DNA of 64,000 bases, from positions 372,001-436,000 of the forward strand of contig NZ_JAHKPZ010000012.1 of NCBI RefSeq assembly GCF_018860825.1, written 5' to 3'. Within the stretch, counting starts at the first letter, position 1. Each line of letters starts with the position of its first letter. The notes beneath the pieces are model-generated. The model saw only the letters and a program-made list of their open reading frames with translations, had not been told where the DNA came from and made no database searches. Below are positions 55,080-63,515 of this stretch, piece after piece. A program made the translations under genes and the position numbers. The DNA comes from Lacinutrix sp. C3R15 (GTDB taxonomy: Bacteria > Bacteroidota > Bacteroidia > Flavobacteriales > Flavobacteriaceae).

Positions 55080-55448
55080 ATGATTAAATTTTTAATAAAA
55101 GCATTAACCACCATCATATTACTGTTTGTTGCTTATTTCTGTTTTATCTATTTTGCAAGCTATAGCGAAGGTGTTCGCGCTGGTGAATTGGTTAAATTTA
55201 GTAGCAAAGGGGTTTTGTTTAAAACTTGGGAAGGAGAAATAAGTCAAGGCGTTTCTGAGTCGCAATTTTTTAAGTTTTCTGTACAAGATAAAGAAGAAAA
55301 AGTAATTAAAGATTTAAACCGCTTACAAGGTAAATTTGTAAAACTAACCTATTTTGAACGTTATAAAACCTTATTTTGGTTAGGAGATACCCAATATTTT
55401 ATTATAAACGTAGAAGAAGATACGGCAAGAAATTATAACAGATACTAA
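55080..55448 (+). CDS. Membrane-anchored protein of unknown function (122 residues)
   Basis: One N-terminal membrane helix (TTIILLFVAYFCFIYFASY) then a ~100-residue outer domain beginning SEGVRAGELVKFSSKGVLFKTWEGEI, with a C-terminal YFERYKTLFWLGDTQYFI. From memory, close relatives are often labelled 6-phosphogluconate dehydrogenase, which is clearly wrong: there is no Rossmann fold and the size is a quarter of that enzyme. True role unknown. One base before the thioesterase gene. Confidence 0.8.
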   Translation: MIKFLIKALTTIILLFVAYFCFIYFASYSEGVRAGELVKFSSKGVLFKTWEGEISQGVSESQFFKFSVQDKEEKVIKDLNRLQGKFVKLTYFERYKTLFWLGDTQYFIINVEEDTARNYNRY

Positions 55449-55449
55449 T

Positions 55450-56013
55450 ATGAAACTTAAATTTAAAACAGCAGATTCCTCACGTATAAGCATTTCACTA
55501 CTTATGCAACCATCACATTCTAATTTTGGAGGTAAAATTCATGGTGGATATATTTTAAGTTTAATGGATGAAATTGCATTTGCTTGTGGCTCTAAACATT
55601 CTGAAACCTATTGTGTTACTGCCTCTGTAAATACGGTAGATTTTTTAAACCCTATTGAAATTGGAGATTTAGTAACCATGAAAGCCTCTGTAAATTATGT
55701 TGGTAGAACCTCTATGGTTGTTGGTATTCGTGTGGAAGCCGAAAACATTAGAACAGGAGAAACCAAACATTGTAACTCTTCTTATTTTACAATGGTAGCT
55801 AAAGACGATGACGGAAAATCTGTAACCGTTCCTGGTTTAATACTTAATGATAAAAAGGAAGTTGTTCGTTTTTTAAAAGCAATAAATCGTAACGAAAATC
55901 ATAGAGCCAGACAAGAAGAATTTAATCATGTAGACTTTTCTTTAGAAAACTATTTAGGCAATTTAAAAGACCATCGTGTAAAAATTGATTTACCAGATAG
56001 TTTTGATAATTAA
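55450..56013 (+). CDS. Acyl-CoA thioesterase, hotdog fold
   Basis: A 187-residue single-hotdog protein that hydrolyses acyl-CoA esters. Signature: SNFGGKIHGGYILSLMDEIAFACG with the HGG and Asp/Glu site, TASVNTVDFLNPIEIGDLV and GRTSMVVGIRVEAEN. The C-terminal ~60 residues are a charged extension. Related to YciA-type enzymes. Follows the 122-residue membrane protein by 1 base. Confidence 0.92.
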   Translation: MKLKFKTADSSRISISLLMQPSHSNFGGKIHGGYILSLMDEIAFACGSKHSETYCVTASVNTVDFLNPIEIGDLVTMKASVNYVGRTSMVVGIRVEAENIRTGETKHCNSSYFTMVAKDDDGKSVTVPGLILNDKKEVVRFLKAINRNENHRARQEEFNHVDFSLENYLGNLKDHRVKIDLPDSFDN

Positions 56014-56029
56014 TACTACCAGTAATAAT

Positions 56030-56113
56030 ATTCCTTAATAAAGGAATATATTTAATTATTCCATAAATAAGGAATAAATTTGATTATTCCATAAAAAAGG
56101 AATATATTTGATA
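56030..56113 (+). repeat. Three 28-bp tandem repeats with palindromes
   Basis: Units start at 56030, 56058 and 56086. Each opens with ATTCC, has 8 bases, then GGAAT, and ends with a TAnnTTTR-like block (TATATTTA, TAAATTTG, TATATTTG). The array lies immediately upstream of satD. Confidence 0.9.
56079..56110 (+). promoter_or_regulatory. Promoter-operator of the satD-DUF3307 operon
   Basis: TTTG (56079-56082, the end of repeat 2), a 20-base spacer and TATATTTG (56103-56110, repeat 3) form a full promoter. The third palindrome (56086-56103) fills the spacer exactly, so a bound repressor would block RNA polymerase. Predicted start near 56117, leader ~28 bases. Confidence 0.72.
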
Positions 56114-56144
56114 GTCATGTAATAAAGCATTAATTTAAAATCAA

Positions 56145-56771
56145 ATGACTAGTATTATAACAGGAGACATTATTAAATCTCGCGCTCAAACAAATCCTGA
56201 AGTTTGGCTTGACCATTTAAAAAAGGCATTATCCTATTTAGAAAAAGATAATTCTCTTTGGGAAATCTATCGTGGTGATAGTTTTCAGATAGAAATTAAA
56301 GATGCTACCAAAAGTTTTGAAGCTGCTATTTATATAAAAGCAGCCATTAAAATAATAAAAGGACTAGATGTTAGATTAGCCATTGGTATTGGCAAAAAAA
56401 CCTACCAAGGTAAAGACGTAACAGAATCTAATGGAGAGGCATTTATATATTCTGGTGAAACTTTTGAAACCTTAAAAAAGGAAAAACAAAACCTTAAAAT
56501 AAAAACAAAATCTCCAATACTTAACAAAGAGTTAAACCTGTATTTTAAACTAGCGCTAATTAGTATGGATAATTGGACTGTTAACTCGGCAGAAATTGTT
56601 AAATTAACCATAGAAAACCCTAAAGCATTACAAGAAGATTTAGCAAAACAAATTGGTACAAACCAAAATGCTATTAGTAAACGTTTAAAACGTGCTAATT
56701 TGGATGAAATACTAGCATTAAACAACATGTATATACATAAAATAAGCAGCTTACATGATACTACTTATTAA
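56145..56771 (+). CDS. SatD-family protein with C-terminal helix-turn-helix
   Basis: A 208-residue soluble protein. The N-terminal ~140 residues fit the SatD family (SIITGDIIKSR; LWEIYRGDSFQIEI; LDVRLAIGIGKKTYQGKDVTESNGEAFIYSGETFE), named after a Streptococcus mutans acid-tolerance gene and otherwise uncharacterised. The C-terminal part (QEDLAKQIGTNQNAISKRLKRANLDEIL) looks like a DNA-binding helix-turn-helix. That fits autoregulation through the palindromic array at its promoter. Overlaps the next gene by 17 bases. Confidence 0.83.
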   Translation: MTSIITGDIIKSRAQTNPEVWLDHLKKALSYLEKDNSLWEIYRGDSFQIEIKDATKSFEAAIYIKAAIKIIKGLDVRLAIGIGKKTYQGKDVTESNGEAFIYSGETFETLKKEKQNLKIKTKSPILNKELNLYFKLALISMDNWTVNSAEIVKLTIENPKALQEDLAKQIGTNQNAISKRLKRANLDEILALNNMYIHKISSLHDTTY

Positions 56772-57462
56772 ACTTTTACTAGCACACCTAATTGGTGATT
56801 TCTTTTTACAACCACTAAAATGGGTTATAGATAAAGAAACTAAAAAATTAAAATCTACAAAACTATATCTACATGTATTCATTCATGTTATTTTACTTTG
56901 TATCCTACTTTGGGATTTTTCACTTTGGCCAATTATTGTAGTTATTGGTGTTACACACCTTATAATTGACGCTACCAAACTCATTATTCAAAAAAATAAA
57001 ACAAGACGTTTACTTTTCTTTTTAGATCAGGTATTACATATTGCAGTAATTTTTGGTACTTATTATGTATTTACAAATACGCAAATAGATTTTAAATATC
57101 TTTTCACGGAACAAAATATATTGTTAATTACCTGTTTAGCCTTTTTAACACAACCTGTTTCTATAATAATGAAAACTATTTTTATAAAATGGGATATTTC
57201 TAAACTTACCAAAGGCACAGAATCACTAGAAGATGCAGGAAAATATATTGGTATTTTAGAGCGTATTTTAGTCTTTATTTTTATAGTTGCCAACCATTGG
57301 GAAGCTGTAGGTTTTTTAATTACAGCAAAATCTGTTTTTAGATTTGGAGATTTAAAAGAATCTAAACACCGAAAACTTACCGAATACATACTAATTGGTA
57401 CACTAATTAGTTTTGGCATAGCTATAATTATTGGCTTACTCTACCTGCTTTTAACACAATAA
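56755..57462 (+). CDS. DUF3307 membrane protein
   Basis: A 235-residue protein with about six transmembrane helices. The family signature is at the N-terminus (LIKLLLAHLIGDFFLQPLKWVIDK) and around HVFIHVILLCILLWDF and GVTHLIIDATKLII, with conserved His and Asp in membrane segments. Function unknown. Starts inside satD (17-base overlap), so the two are co-translated; SatD and DUF3307 genes commonly pair, from memory. Confidence 0.88.
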   Translation: MILLIKLLLAHLIGDFFLQPLKWVIDKETKKLKSTKLYLHVFIHVILLCILLWDFSLWPIIVVIGVTHLIIDATKLIIQKNKTRRLLFFLDQVLHIAVIFGTYYVFTNTQIDFKYLFTEQNILLITCLAFLTQPVSIIMKTIFIKWDISKLTKGTESLEDAGKYIGILERILVFIFIVANHWEAVGFLITAKSVFRFGDLKESKHRKLTEYILIGTLISFGIAIIIGLLYLLLTQ

Positions 57463-57530
57463 GCTGAATAACAACAAGTTAACTGAAATAAATTTTGTAT
57501 ATTAAGTAGGAACCTCTAAATAATGTTGCT

Positions 57531-58121
57531 ATGAAAAAAAATATACTAATACTCGTTTTTTTTATTTCCAATAGTCTATTTGCACAAACAACGTATGATT
57601 TAAATTGGGAAAGAAATATTACAGGAAATGCAGATTTAACTATTGAGCTTGGAGATACTGTACGATGGACATGGACAGATACAAGTCCGCATACCGTTGA
57701 AAACGTAGTTGGAAGCGCTGTAGAAACTTTTAACAGTGGTATTTTAACAGGGTTAGGAGAAACATTTTCTTATACATTTACAGCTATAGGAACCAATGAT
57801 TATTTTTGTGGTATTCATGGTGCAGCAAGCATGTCTGGAACTATTACAGTAGACCTAACAGCTAGCACACCTGAAGAAGCTTTTAAAACGTTTTCTATAT
57901 TACCAAATCCTGCAAGCGCAAATATAATTATACAGCTACCAAACAACTCTAATGCTGCAGAAATAGAAGTTTATAATATTTTAGGAAAACGAATTTTTAT
58001 TAAATCATTAAACGCTACAAGAAACACAGCAATAAACATTTCTTCTTGGCAAAGTGGTTTTTATATAATTAGAGTCATTTCTGGAGACAACGCACAAACC
58101 AAAAAGTTTATAAAACAATAA
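57531..58121 (+). CDS. Exported cupredoxin (blue copper) protein with T9SS sorting domain
   Basis: A 196-residue protein: signal peptide (VFFISNSLFAQ), a plastocyanin-like domain with all four type 1 copper ligands in place (H54 in SPHTV, C93 and H96 in FCGIHG, M101), and a sorting domain from ~115 (SILPNPASANIIIQLPNNS, WQSGFYIIRVIS). It would be an electron carrier delivered to the cell surface, unusual because cupredoxins are mostly periplasmic. Redox partner unknown. Confidence 0.9.
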   Translation: MKKNILILVFFISNSLFAQTTYDLNWERNITGNADLTIELGDTVRWTWTDTSPHTVENVVGSAVETFNSGILTGLGETFSYTFTAIGTNDYFCGIHGAASMSGTITVDLTASTPEEAFKTFSILPNPASANIIIQLPNNSNAAEIEVYNILGKRIFIKSLNATRNTAINISSWQSGFYIIRVISGDNAQTKKFIKQ

Positions 58122-58149
58122 AAGCATCCGGAAAACTCCGAATGCTTTT
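58120..58149. terminator. Terminator between the cupredoxin and carB genes
   Basis: AAAAGCAT-CCGGA pairs with TCCG-AATGCTTTT with a small mismatch; it overlaps the cupredoxin stop codon and separates convergent genes. Confidence 0.8.
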
Positions 58150-58178
58150 AGTATTTAGTAAGAGTACTTGATAAATTC

Positions 58179-61031
58179 TTATTTACTCAAATACATTTTA
58201 CGTCTAGAATACAAATTATAAAATTCGTCTTCTTTTAAACTATCTATAAATAAAATACTTTCTCCTGTACTTTTCATTTCAGGACCAAGTTGTTTATTTA
58301 CATTATGGAATTTATTAAAAGAAAAAACAGGTTGTTTAATAGCATACCCTTTAAGGCTAGGTTTAAAATCAAAATCAGTAACCTTCTTTTCTCCTAACAT
58401 TACTTTGGTTGCATAATTTACATAAGGTTCACCATAAGCTTTTGATATAAATGGCACTGTACGTGAAGCTCTTGGGTTTGCTTCAATGATATACACAATA
58501 TCATCCTTTATTGCAAATTGAATATTTATTAAACCTACCGTATTTAAAGCTAAAGCAATTTTTTTGGTATGATCTTTTATTTGCTGCATAACAAATTCTC
58601 CTAAATTAAAAGGAGGTAATGTAGCATTACTATCTCCAGAGTGGATTCCGCAAGGCTCAATATGCTCCATAATACCAATGATGTACACATTTTCTCCATC
58701 GCAAATAGCATCTGCTTCTGCCTCTATTGCACCATCTAAATAATGGTCTAATAATAGTTGATTACCTGGCATTCTACTTAATAAGTCTACCACATGTTTT
58801 TCTAGGTCTGCCTTATTAATAACAATCTTCATACCTTGTCCTCCTAATACATAAGACGGTCTTACCAGTATAGGAAAATCTAAAACATCTGCAATTTCTG
58901 CAGCTTCATCAGCCGTTGTTGCAATATCAAATTTAGGATACGGAATATTATTTTCTTTTAATAAATTAGAAAACAAGCCTCTATCTTCTGCTAAATCTAA
59001 GGCTTCAAAACTAGTTCCTAATATTTTTATACCATACTTGGTTAATTTTTCGGCTAATTTTAAAGCGGTTTGGCCACCAAGTTGTACAATAACACCTTCT
59101 GGTTTTTCATGTTTAATAATATCATAGATATGTTCCCAAAAAACAGGCTCAAAGTATAATTTATCTGCTATATCAAAATCTGTAGATACTGTTTCTGGGT
59201 TACAGTTAATCATGATTGTTTCATAACCACATTCTGAAGCTGCTAAAACACCATGAACACAACAATAATCAAACTCAATTCCCTGTCCTATTCTATTTGG
59301 TCCAGAACCTAGAACAATAATTTTCTTTTTGTCTGAAACCACACTGTCATTATCTGCGTAACGTTTACCATCAGCAGTTTCTACATCATTCTCAAAAGTA
59401 GAATAATAATACGGCGTCATAGCTTTAAACTCTGCTGCACAAGTATCTACCAGCTTATAAATTCTTTTTACACCTAATGCTTCACGTTTATTATATACTT
59501 GACTCTCTAAACAGTTAAGCATATGTGCTATTTGTCTGTCACCATATCCTTTTTGTTTGGCTTCAAGCAACAAATCTTTTTCAATAGTATCTATATTAAA
59601 AGTTGAAATTTCTTGTTCTAACATATACAGTTCTTCATATTGTTTTAAGAACCACATATCTATTTTAGTTATTTCATGAATTCTACTTAAAGGAATTCCC
59701 ATTTGTATGGCATCATAAATAACAAAAACACGATCCCAACTTGCATATTTTAGTTTGCTAACAATTTGCTCGTAATCTTTATATCCTTTTCCGTCTGCAC
59801 CTAAACCATTACGTTTAATCTCTAAAGATTGTGTTGCTTTATGTAAAGCTTCTTGAAAAGAACGACCAATTCCCATAACCTCTCCTACAGATTTCATTTG
59901 TAGACCAAGGGTTCTGTCGCTTCCTTCAAATTTATCAAAGTTCCAACGAGGTATTTTTACAATTACATAATCTAAAGTAGGCTCAAATAATGCCGAAGTA
60001 GATTTAGTAATTTGGTTTTGTAACTCGTCTAGATGATAACCAATAGCTAATTTAGCGGCTATTTTAGCAATAGGATATCCTGTTGCTTTACTAGCTAAAG
60101 CTGAAGAACGAGAAACACGAGGGTTAATCTCAATAGCAATAATATCTTCATTTTCATCAGGACTTACCGCAAATTGCACATTACAGCCACCAGCAAAATC
60201 ACCAATACTACGCATCATATGAATAGCCATATCACGCATTTTCTGGTAGGTTTTATCACTTAAAGTCATTGCTGGAGCCACAGTAATAGAATCTCCTGTA
60301 TGTATACCAATAGGATCCATATTTTCTATAGAACAGATAATTACTACATTATCATTAGCATCACGTAAAAGTTCTAGTTCATACTCTTTCCAGCCAATAA
60401 GGGCTTTATCTATCATGACCTCATGAATTGGAGAAATTTCTAATCCACGAGTTAATAATTCGTCAAAATCTTCTTCTTTATATACAAAAGAAGCACCAGC
60501 ACCTCCCAAAGTAAAAGAGGCTCTAATAATTAAAGGAAAACCAAATTCTTGTGCTATTTCTTTTCCTTTTAAATAAGAGGTAGCAGTAGCTTGAGGTGCC
60601 ATTGGCACACCAATTTTAAGCATTAATTCTCTAAACTTTTCTCTATCTTCTGTAATATTAATAGCGTCAATATCTACACCAATAATCTCTACTCCAAAAT
60701 CTTCCCAAATTCCTTTTTCATCTGCTTCAATACATAAATTTAAAGCAGTTTGTCCTCCCATAGTTGGTAAAACGGCATCAATTTGAGGGTGTTCTTTTAA
60801 AATTTGAACTAAAGATTTTGTAGTTAAAGGCAACAAATACACATGATCTGCCATAGTAGGATCTGTCATGATTGTTGCAGGATTAGAATTAATTAAAATG
60901 GTTTCTATACCATCTTCTCTTAATGAACGTAAAGCTTGTGTACCTGAATAGTCAAACTCACAGGCTTGCCCAATAACTATTGGCCCTGAACCAATGATTA
61001 AAATAGATTTTAGTTGCGTGTTTTTTGGCAT
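58179..61031 (-). CDS. carB: Carbamoyl-phosphate synthase large subunit without the regulatory domain
   Basis: A 950-residue enzyme making carbamoyl phosphate for arginine and pyrimidine synthesis. Both ATP-grasp halves are complete (IIGSGPIVIGQACEFDYSG... and VLGSGPNRIGQGIEFDYC...), with the oligomerisation segment between. It ends about 120 residues short of E. coli CarB (1073), just after GPEMKSTGE, so the C-terminal MGS-like allosteric domain (UMP/ornithine/IMP site) is missing. From memory this length is usual in Flavobacteriaceae. carA is not adjacent. Confidence 0.96.
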   Translation of the reverse strand: MPKNTQLKSILIIGSGPIVIGQACEFDYSGTQALRSLREDGIETILINSNPATIMTDPTMADHVYLLPLTTKSLVQILKEHPQIDAVLPTMGGQTALNLCIEADEKGIWEDFGVEIIGVDIDAINITEDREKFRELMLKIGVPMAPQATATSYLKGKEIAQEFGFPLIIRASFTLGGAGASFVYKEEDFDELLTRGLEISPIHEVMIDKALIGWKEYELELLRDANDNVVIICSIENMDPIGIHTGDSITVAPAMTLSDKTYQKMRDMAIHMMRSIGDFAGGCNVQFAVSPDENEDIIAIEINPRVSRSSALASKATGYPIAKIAAKLAIGYHLDELQNQITKSTSALFEPTLDYVIVKIPRWNFDKFEGSDRTLGLQMKSVGEVMGIGRSFQEALHKATQSLEIKRNGLGADGKGYKDYEQIVSKLKYASWDRVFVIYDAIQMGIPLSRIHEITKIDMWFLKQYEELYMLEQEISTFNIDTIEKDLLLEAKQKGYGDRQIAHMLNCLESQVYNKREALGVKRIYKLVDTCAAEFKAMTPYYYSTFENDVETADGKRYADNDSVVSDKKKIIVLGSGPNRIGQGIEFDYCCVHGVLAASECGYETIMINCNPETVSTDFDIADKLYFEPVFWEHIYDIIKHEKPEGVIVQLGGQTALKLAEKLTKYGIKILGTSFEALDLAEDRGLFSNLLKENNIPYPKFDIATTADEAAEIADVLDFPILVRPSYVLGGQGMKIVINKADLEKHVVDLLSRMPGNQLLLDHYLDGAIEAEADAICDGENVYIIGIMEHIEPCGIHSGDSNATLPPFNLGEFVMQQIKDHTKKIALALNTVGLINIQFAIKDDIVYIIEANPRASRTVPFISKAYGEPYVNYATKVMLGEKKVTDFDFKPSLKGYAIKQPVFSFNKFHNVNKQLGPEMKSTGESILFIDSLKEDEFYNLYSRRKMYLSK

Positions 61032-61053
61032 TGTATTAAATTATAGTGTGTTG

Positions 61054-61061
61054 CAAAAATA
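61054..61061 (-). promoter_or_regulatory. -7 element of carB
   Basis: TATTTTTG on the minus strand, a full TAnnTTTG match, ~23 bases before the carB start and after the rpmH terminator. Confidence 0.5.
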
Positions 61062-61080
61062 ATATTTATTTGATATAAAA

Positions 61081-61108
61081 AAAGGCGTTACACCTAAGTA
61101 ACGCCTTT
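61081..61108 (-). terminator. Terminator of rpmH
   Basis: An 11-bp perfect stem AAAGGCGTTAC / GTAACGCCTTT with a 6-base loop; an A-run on the plus strand supplies the U-run for rpmH. Confidence 0.88.
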
Positions 61109-61131
61109 ATAATATTAACAATTGTTAATCA

Positions 61132-61293
61132 TTATTTTTTATGTCTAGTTTCAGTTGATACAGACAATTTTTTTCTTCCTTTAGCTCTTCTACGTGCAAG
61201 TACTTTTCTTCCATTAGCAGACGCCATTCTTTCTCTAAAACCGTGTTTGTTTCTTCTCTTTCTTTTTGATGGTTGAAATGTTCTTTTTGGCAT
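61132..61293 (-). CDS. rpmH: 50S ribosomal protein L34
   Basis: A 53-residue, highly basic protein, below the length cut of most gene tracks. It reads [18 protein letters not shown] then [25 protein letters not shown], the universal L34 signature. It packs against 23S rRNA in the large subunit. The rnpA gene usually found next to rpmH is not here; in Bacteroidota they are often apart. It has its own promoter and terminator. Confidence 0.97.
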   Translation of the reverse strand: MPKRTFQPSKRKRRNKHGFRERMASANGRKVLARRRAKGRKKLSVSTETRHKK

Positions 61294-61361
61294 TGTCTTA
61301 TGTTTTTAAATCTTCTTTATTATATATTTTATTCAGTAATGAGTTTCCTCAAATCTGCGCG

Positions 61362-61391
61362 CAAATATACAAAGCCTTTTTTATTTAACAA
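61362..61391 (-). promoter_or_regulatory. Promoter of rpmH
   Basis: On the minus strand: TTG (61391-61389), a 19-base spacer and TATATTTG (61369-61362), full consensus. Leader of ~60 bases. Confidence 0.7.
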
Positions 61392-61480
61392 ACCTAAATT
61401 TAAATATTTTTTTGAAATTTATAAAGTGGTGTTTTCCATAAAAATTTAGTTTCTTTGTAATCCAAAAATTTTAGTAAAAA

Positions 61481-62059
61481 ATGTACAACAAAAATTTTAA
61501 GTTAATTATAGCCGCAATCATAATAGGAATAGCGGTTTGGCAGTTTATTGAAGGCAATATTGGTAATGGAATCATGTATATTTTATTATCCTTAATCTTT
61601 ATTTTACTGTACTTTAAAAATGAATTTATTTTATTAGCTTTTTTAAAATTACGTAAACAAGATTTTGAAGGAGCCAATAAATGGTTAGATAAAATTAAAA
61701 GTCCGGAAGCTGCTTTAGTTACAAAACAGCAAGGTTATTACAATTATTTAAAAGGTATTATGGTTAGCCAAACGGATATGAATGAAGCAGAAAAGCGATT
61801 TAAAAAAGCAATTTCTCTTGGTTTATCTATGGATCATGATATTGCTATGGCTAAATTAAATTTAGCTGGTATTGCTTTTTCTAAAAGAAGAAAGCAAGAG
61901 GCGCAAATTTTATTAAAGGAAGCTGAAAAATTAGATAAGCGCGACATGCTTAAAGACCAAATTAAAATGATGAAAGATAATATGAAGCGTGCACAAGCGC
62001 CAAATCAACATTATGGTCAAGGAGGATCTATGCGTTCTCAAAAAAGAAGAAGTAGATAA
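61481..62059 (+). CDS. Membrane protein with TPR-like cytoplasmic domain
   Basis: A 192-residue protein with two N-terminal membrane helices (LIIAAIIIGIAVWQFI; GIMYILLSLIFILLYF) and a soluble helical domain with TPR-like repeats (DFEGANKWLDKIKSPEAALVTKQQGYYNYLKGI; EAEKRFKKAISLGL; AKLNLAGIAFSKRRKQEAQILLKEAEKLD). The tail is Arg/Gln-rich. Probably a scaffold in the inner membrane; partner unknown. Convergent with cls, 1 base apart. Confidence 0.75.
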   Translation: MYNKNFKLIIAAIIIGIAVWQFIEGNIGNGIMYILLSLIFILLYFKNEFILLAFLKLRKQDFEGANKWLDKIKSPEAALVTKQQGYYNYLKGIMVSQTDMNEAEKRFKKAISLGLSMDHDIAMAKLNLAGIAFSKRRKQEAQILLKEAEKLDKRDMLKDQIKMMKDNMKRAQAPNQHYGQGGSMRSQKRRSR

Positions 62060-62060
62060 T

Positions 62061-63515
62061 TTATAGTAGCGGAGAAAATAATCTGCAAAAAGATTCTTTT
62101 AATTTAGTGAAGGTAGTTCTCTCCATCCAAGTATTTAAAGAGACTTCTTCACTATTTTTTATATCTTCTTGAAATTGTGCTACTAATATTTTACTTATAG
62201 ATTCTTCATAGATAAAAGCATTAATTTCAAAATTTATATTAAAACTTCTATAATCCATATTAGAAGTACCAATAGAAGAAAAAACACCATCTACAACTAT
62301 GGTTTTAGCGTGTACAAACCCTTTTTTATATCTATACACTTGTACTCCTGCATCTAACAAAGCTTGTAAATAAGAGTTTGTTGCATACTTAGCTGTCCAA
62401 GAATCAGACTCCTTAGGAATTAACAGTTTTACTTCTACTCCACTTTTAGAAACTACTTGCATTGCGCTAATAATTTCATCATTAGGAATAAAATAAGGTG
62501 TTGTTATGTACACATATTTATTTGCTGTAATTATTGCAGTAAAAATAACTTCCATAATATTAGCCCAATCTGTATCTGGACCACTTGCAGCAATTTGTAC
62601 TAGTGTTTTTGTTGTTACTTTAGACTCTGGAAAATAGTTTTTTGTAATTTGTATAGAACTATTAGAAACAAAATTCCAGGTCATGAAAAAATGAATTTGC
62701 AATTGTGTTACTGCTTCACCTTGAATTTTTAAATGAGTATCTCTCCAAAAAATATCGGAATCGTTTTTATTTAAATAATTATCTGCAATATTAATTCCAC
62801 CAATATATCCTATTAAACCATCAATTACAGCTACTTTTCTATGGTTTCTATAATTTAAATTACCTGTAAATTTGGAGAAAAAAACTGGCATAAAAGGAAA
62901 TAACTCTACTCCTGCTTTTTTAAGTTTTTGTTTCACCGATTTTGATAATTTACTACCAACATCATCAAAACTTATACGAACTTCTACTCCGTTACTAGCC
63001 TTTTCACAGAGAATTTCTATAATTTGATTTCCTATTACATCATCTAAAAAAATATAATATTCTAAGTGAATGTGATTGGTTGCTTCTTTTAAATCACGAA
63101 TTAAGCTTTTAAATTTATCATCTCCATTTTTTAAAATATCTACTTTATTTTTTAAAGTTAAGGGAGAGGCTTCATTGGCGTAAAGTAACTTAACAAGTTT
63201 TAATTTTTCATCTAAAGCTTTATCTACTTCCTTTTTTTCAAAATAGGTTAATTCTAGCTCTTGATTAATTTGTTTTACAACGCTTTTATTTAAAATATCT
63301 TTACGGTTAAATAACTTACTTTTTCTATACTCTTGTCCGAAAAGGTAATAAACCAGTACGCCTAGAAAAGGAAAAACCAGCAAAACAATGATGTATGTCA
63401 TTGTTTTTGCTGGATTAATGTTTTTAAATAAAATTATAAAAGTTGCAGAAATTGCTAATATATAGTTAACTATAATTATTATAGTCCAAATATTATTCGT
63501 TATAAAATCTAGCAT
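62061..63515 (-). CDS. cls: Cardiolipin synthase
   Basis: A 484-residue phospholipase D-family enzyme that joins two phosphatidylglycerols into cardiolipin in the inner membrane. Two N-terminal membrane helices are followed by two HKD motifs: HRKVAVIDGLIGYIGGINI and HAKTIVVDGVFSSIGTSNMD, both with intact His, Lys and Asp. The start ATG overlaps the stop of the upstream lytic transglycosylase by one base. Confidence 0.96.
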   Translation of the reverse strand: MLDFITNNIWTIIIIVNYILAISATFIILFKNINPAKTMTYIIVLLVFPFLGVLVYYLFGQEYRKSKLFNRKDILNKSVVKQINQELELTYFEKKEVDKALDEKLKLVKLLYANEASPLTLKNKVDILKNGDDKFKSLIRDLKEATNHIHLEYYIFLDDVIGNQIIEILCEKASNGVEVRISFDDVGSKLSKSVKQKLKKAGVELFPFMPVFFSKFTGNLNYRNHRKVAVIDGLIGYIGGINIADNYLNKNDSDIFWRDTHLKIQGEAVTQLQIHFFMTWNFVSNSSIQITKNYFPESKVTTKTLVQIAASGPDTDWANIMEVIFTAIITANKYVYITTPYFIPNDEIISAMQVVSKSGVEVKLLIPKESDSWTAKYATNSYLQALLDAGVQVYRYKKGFVHAKTIVVDGVFSSIGTSNMDYRSFNINFEINAFIYEESISKILVAQFQEDIKNSEEVSLNTWMERTTFTKLKESFCRLFSPLL

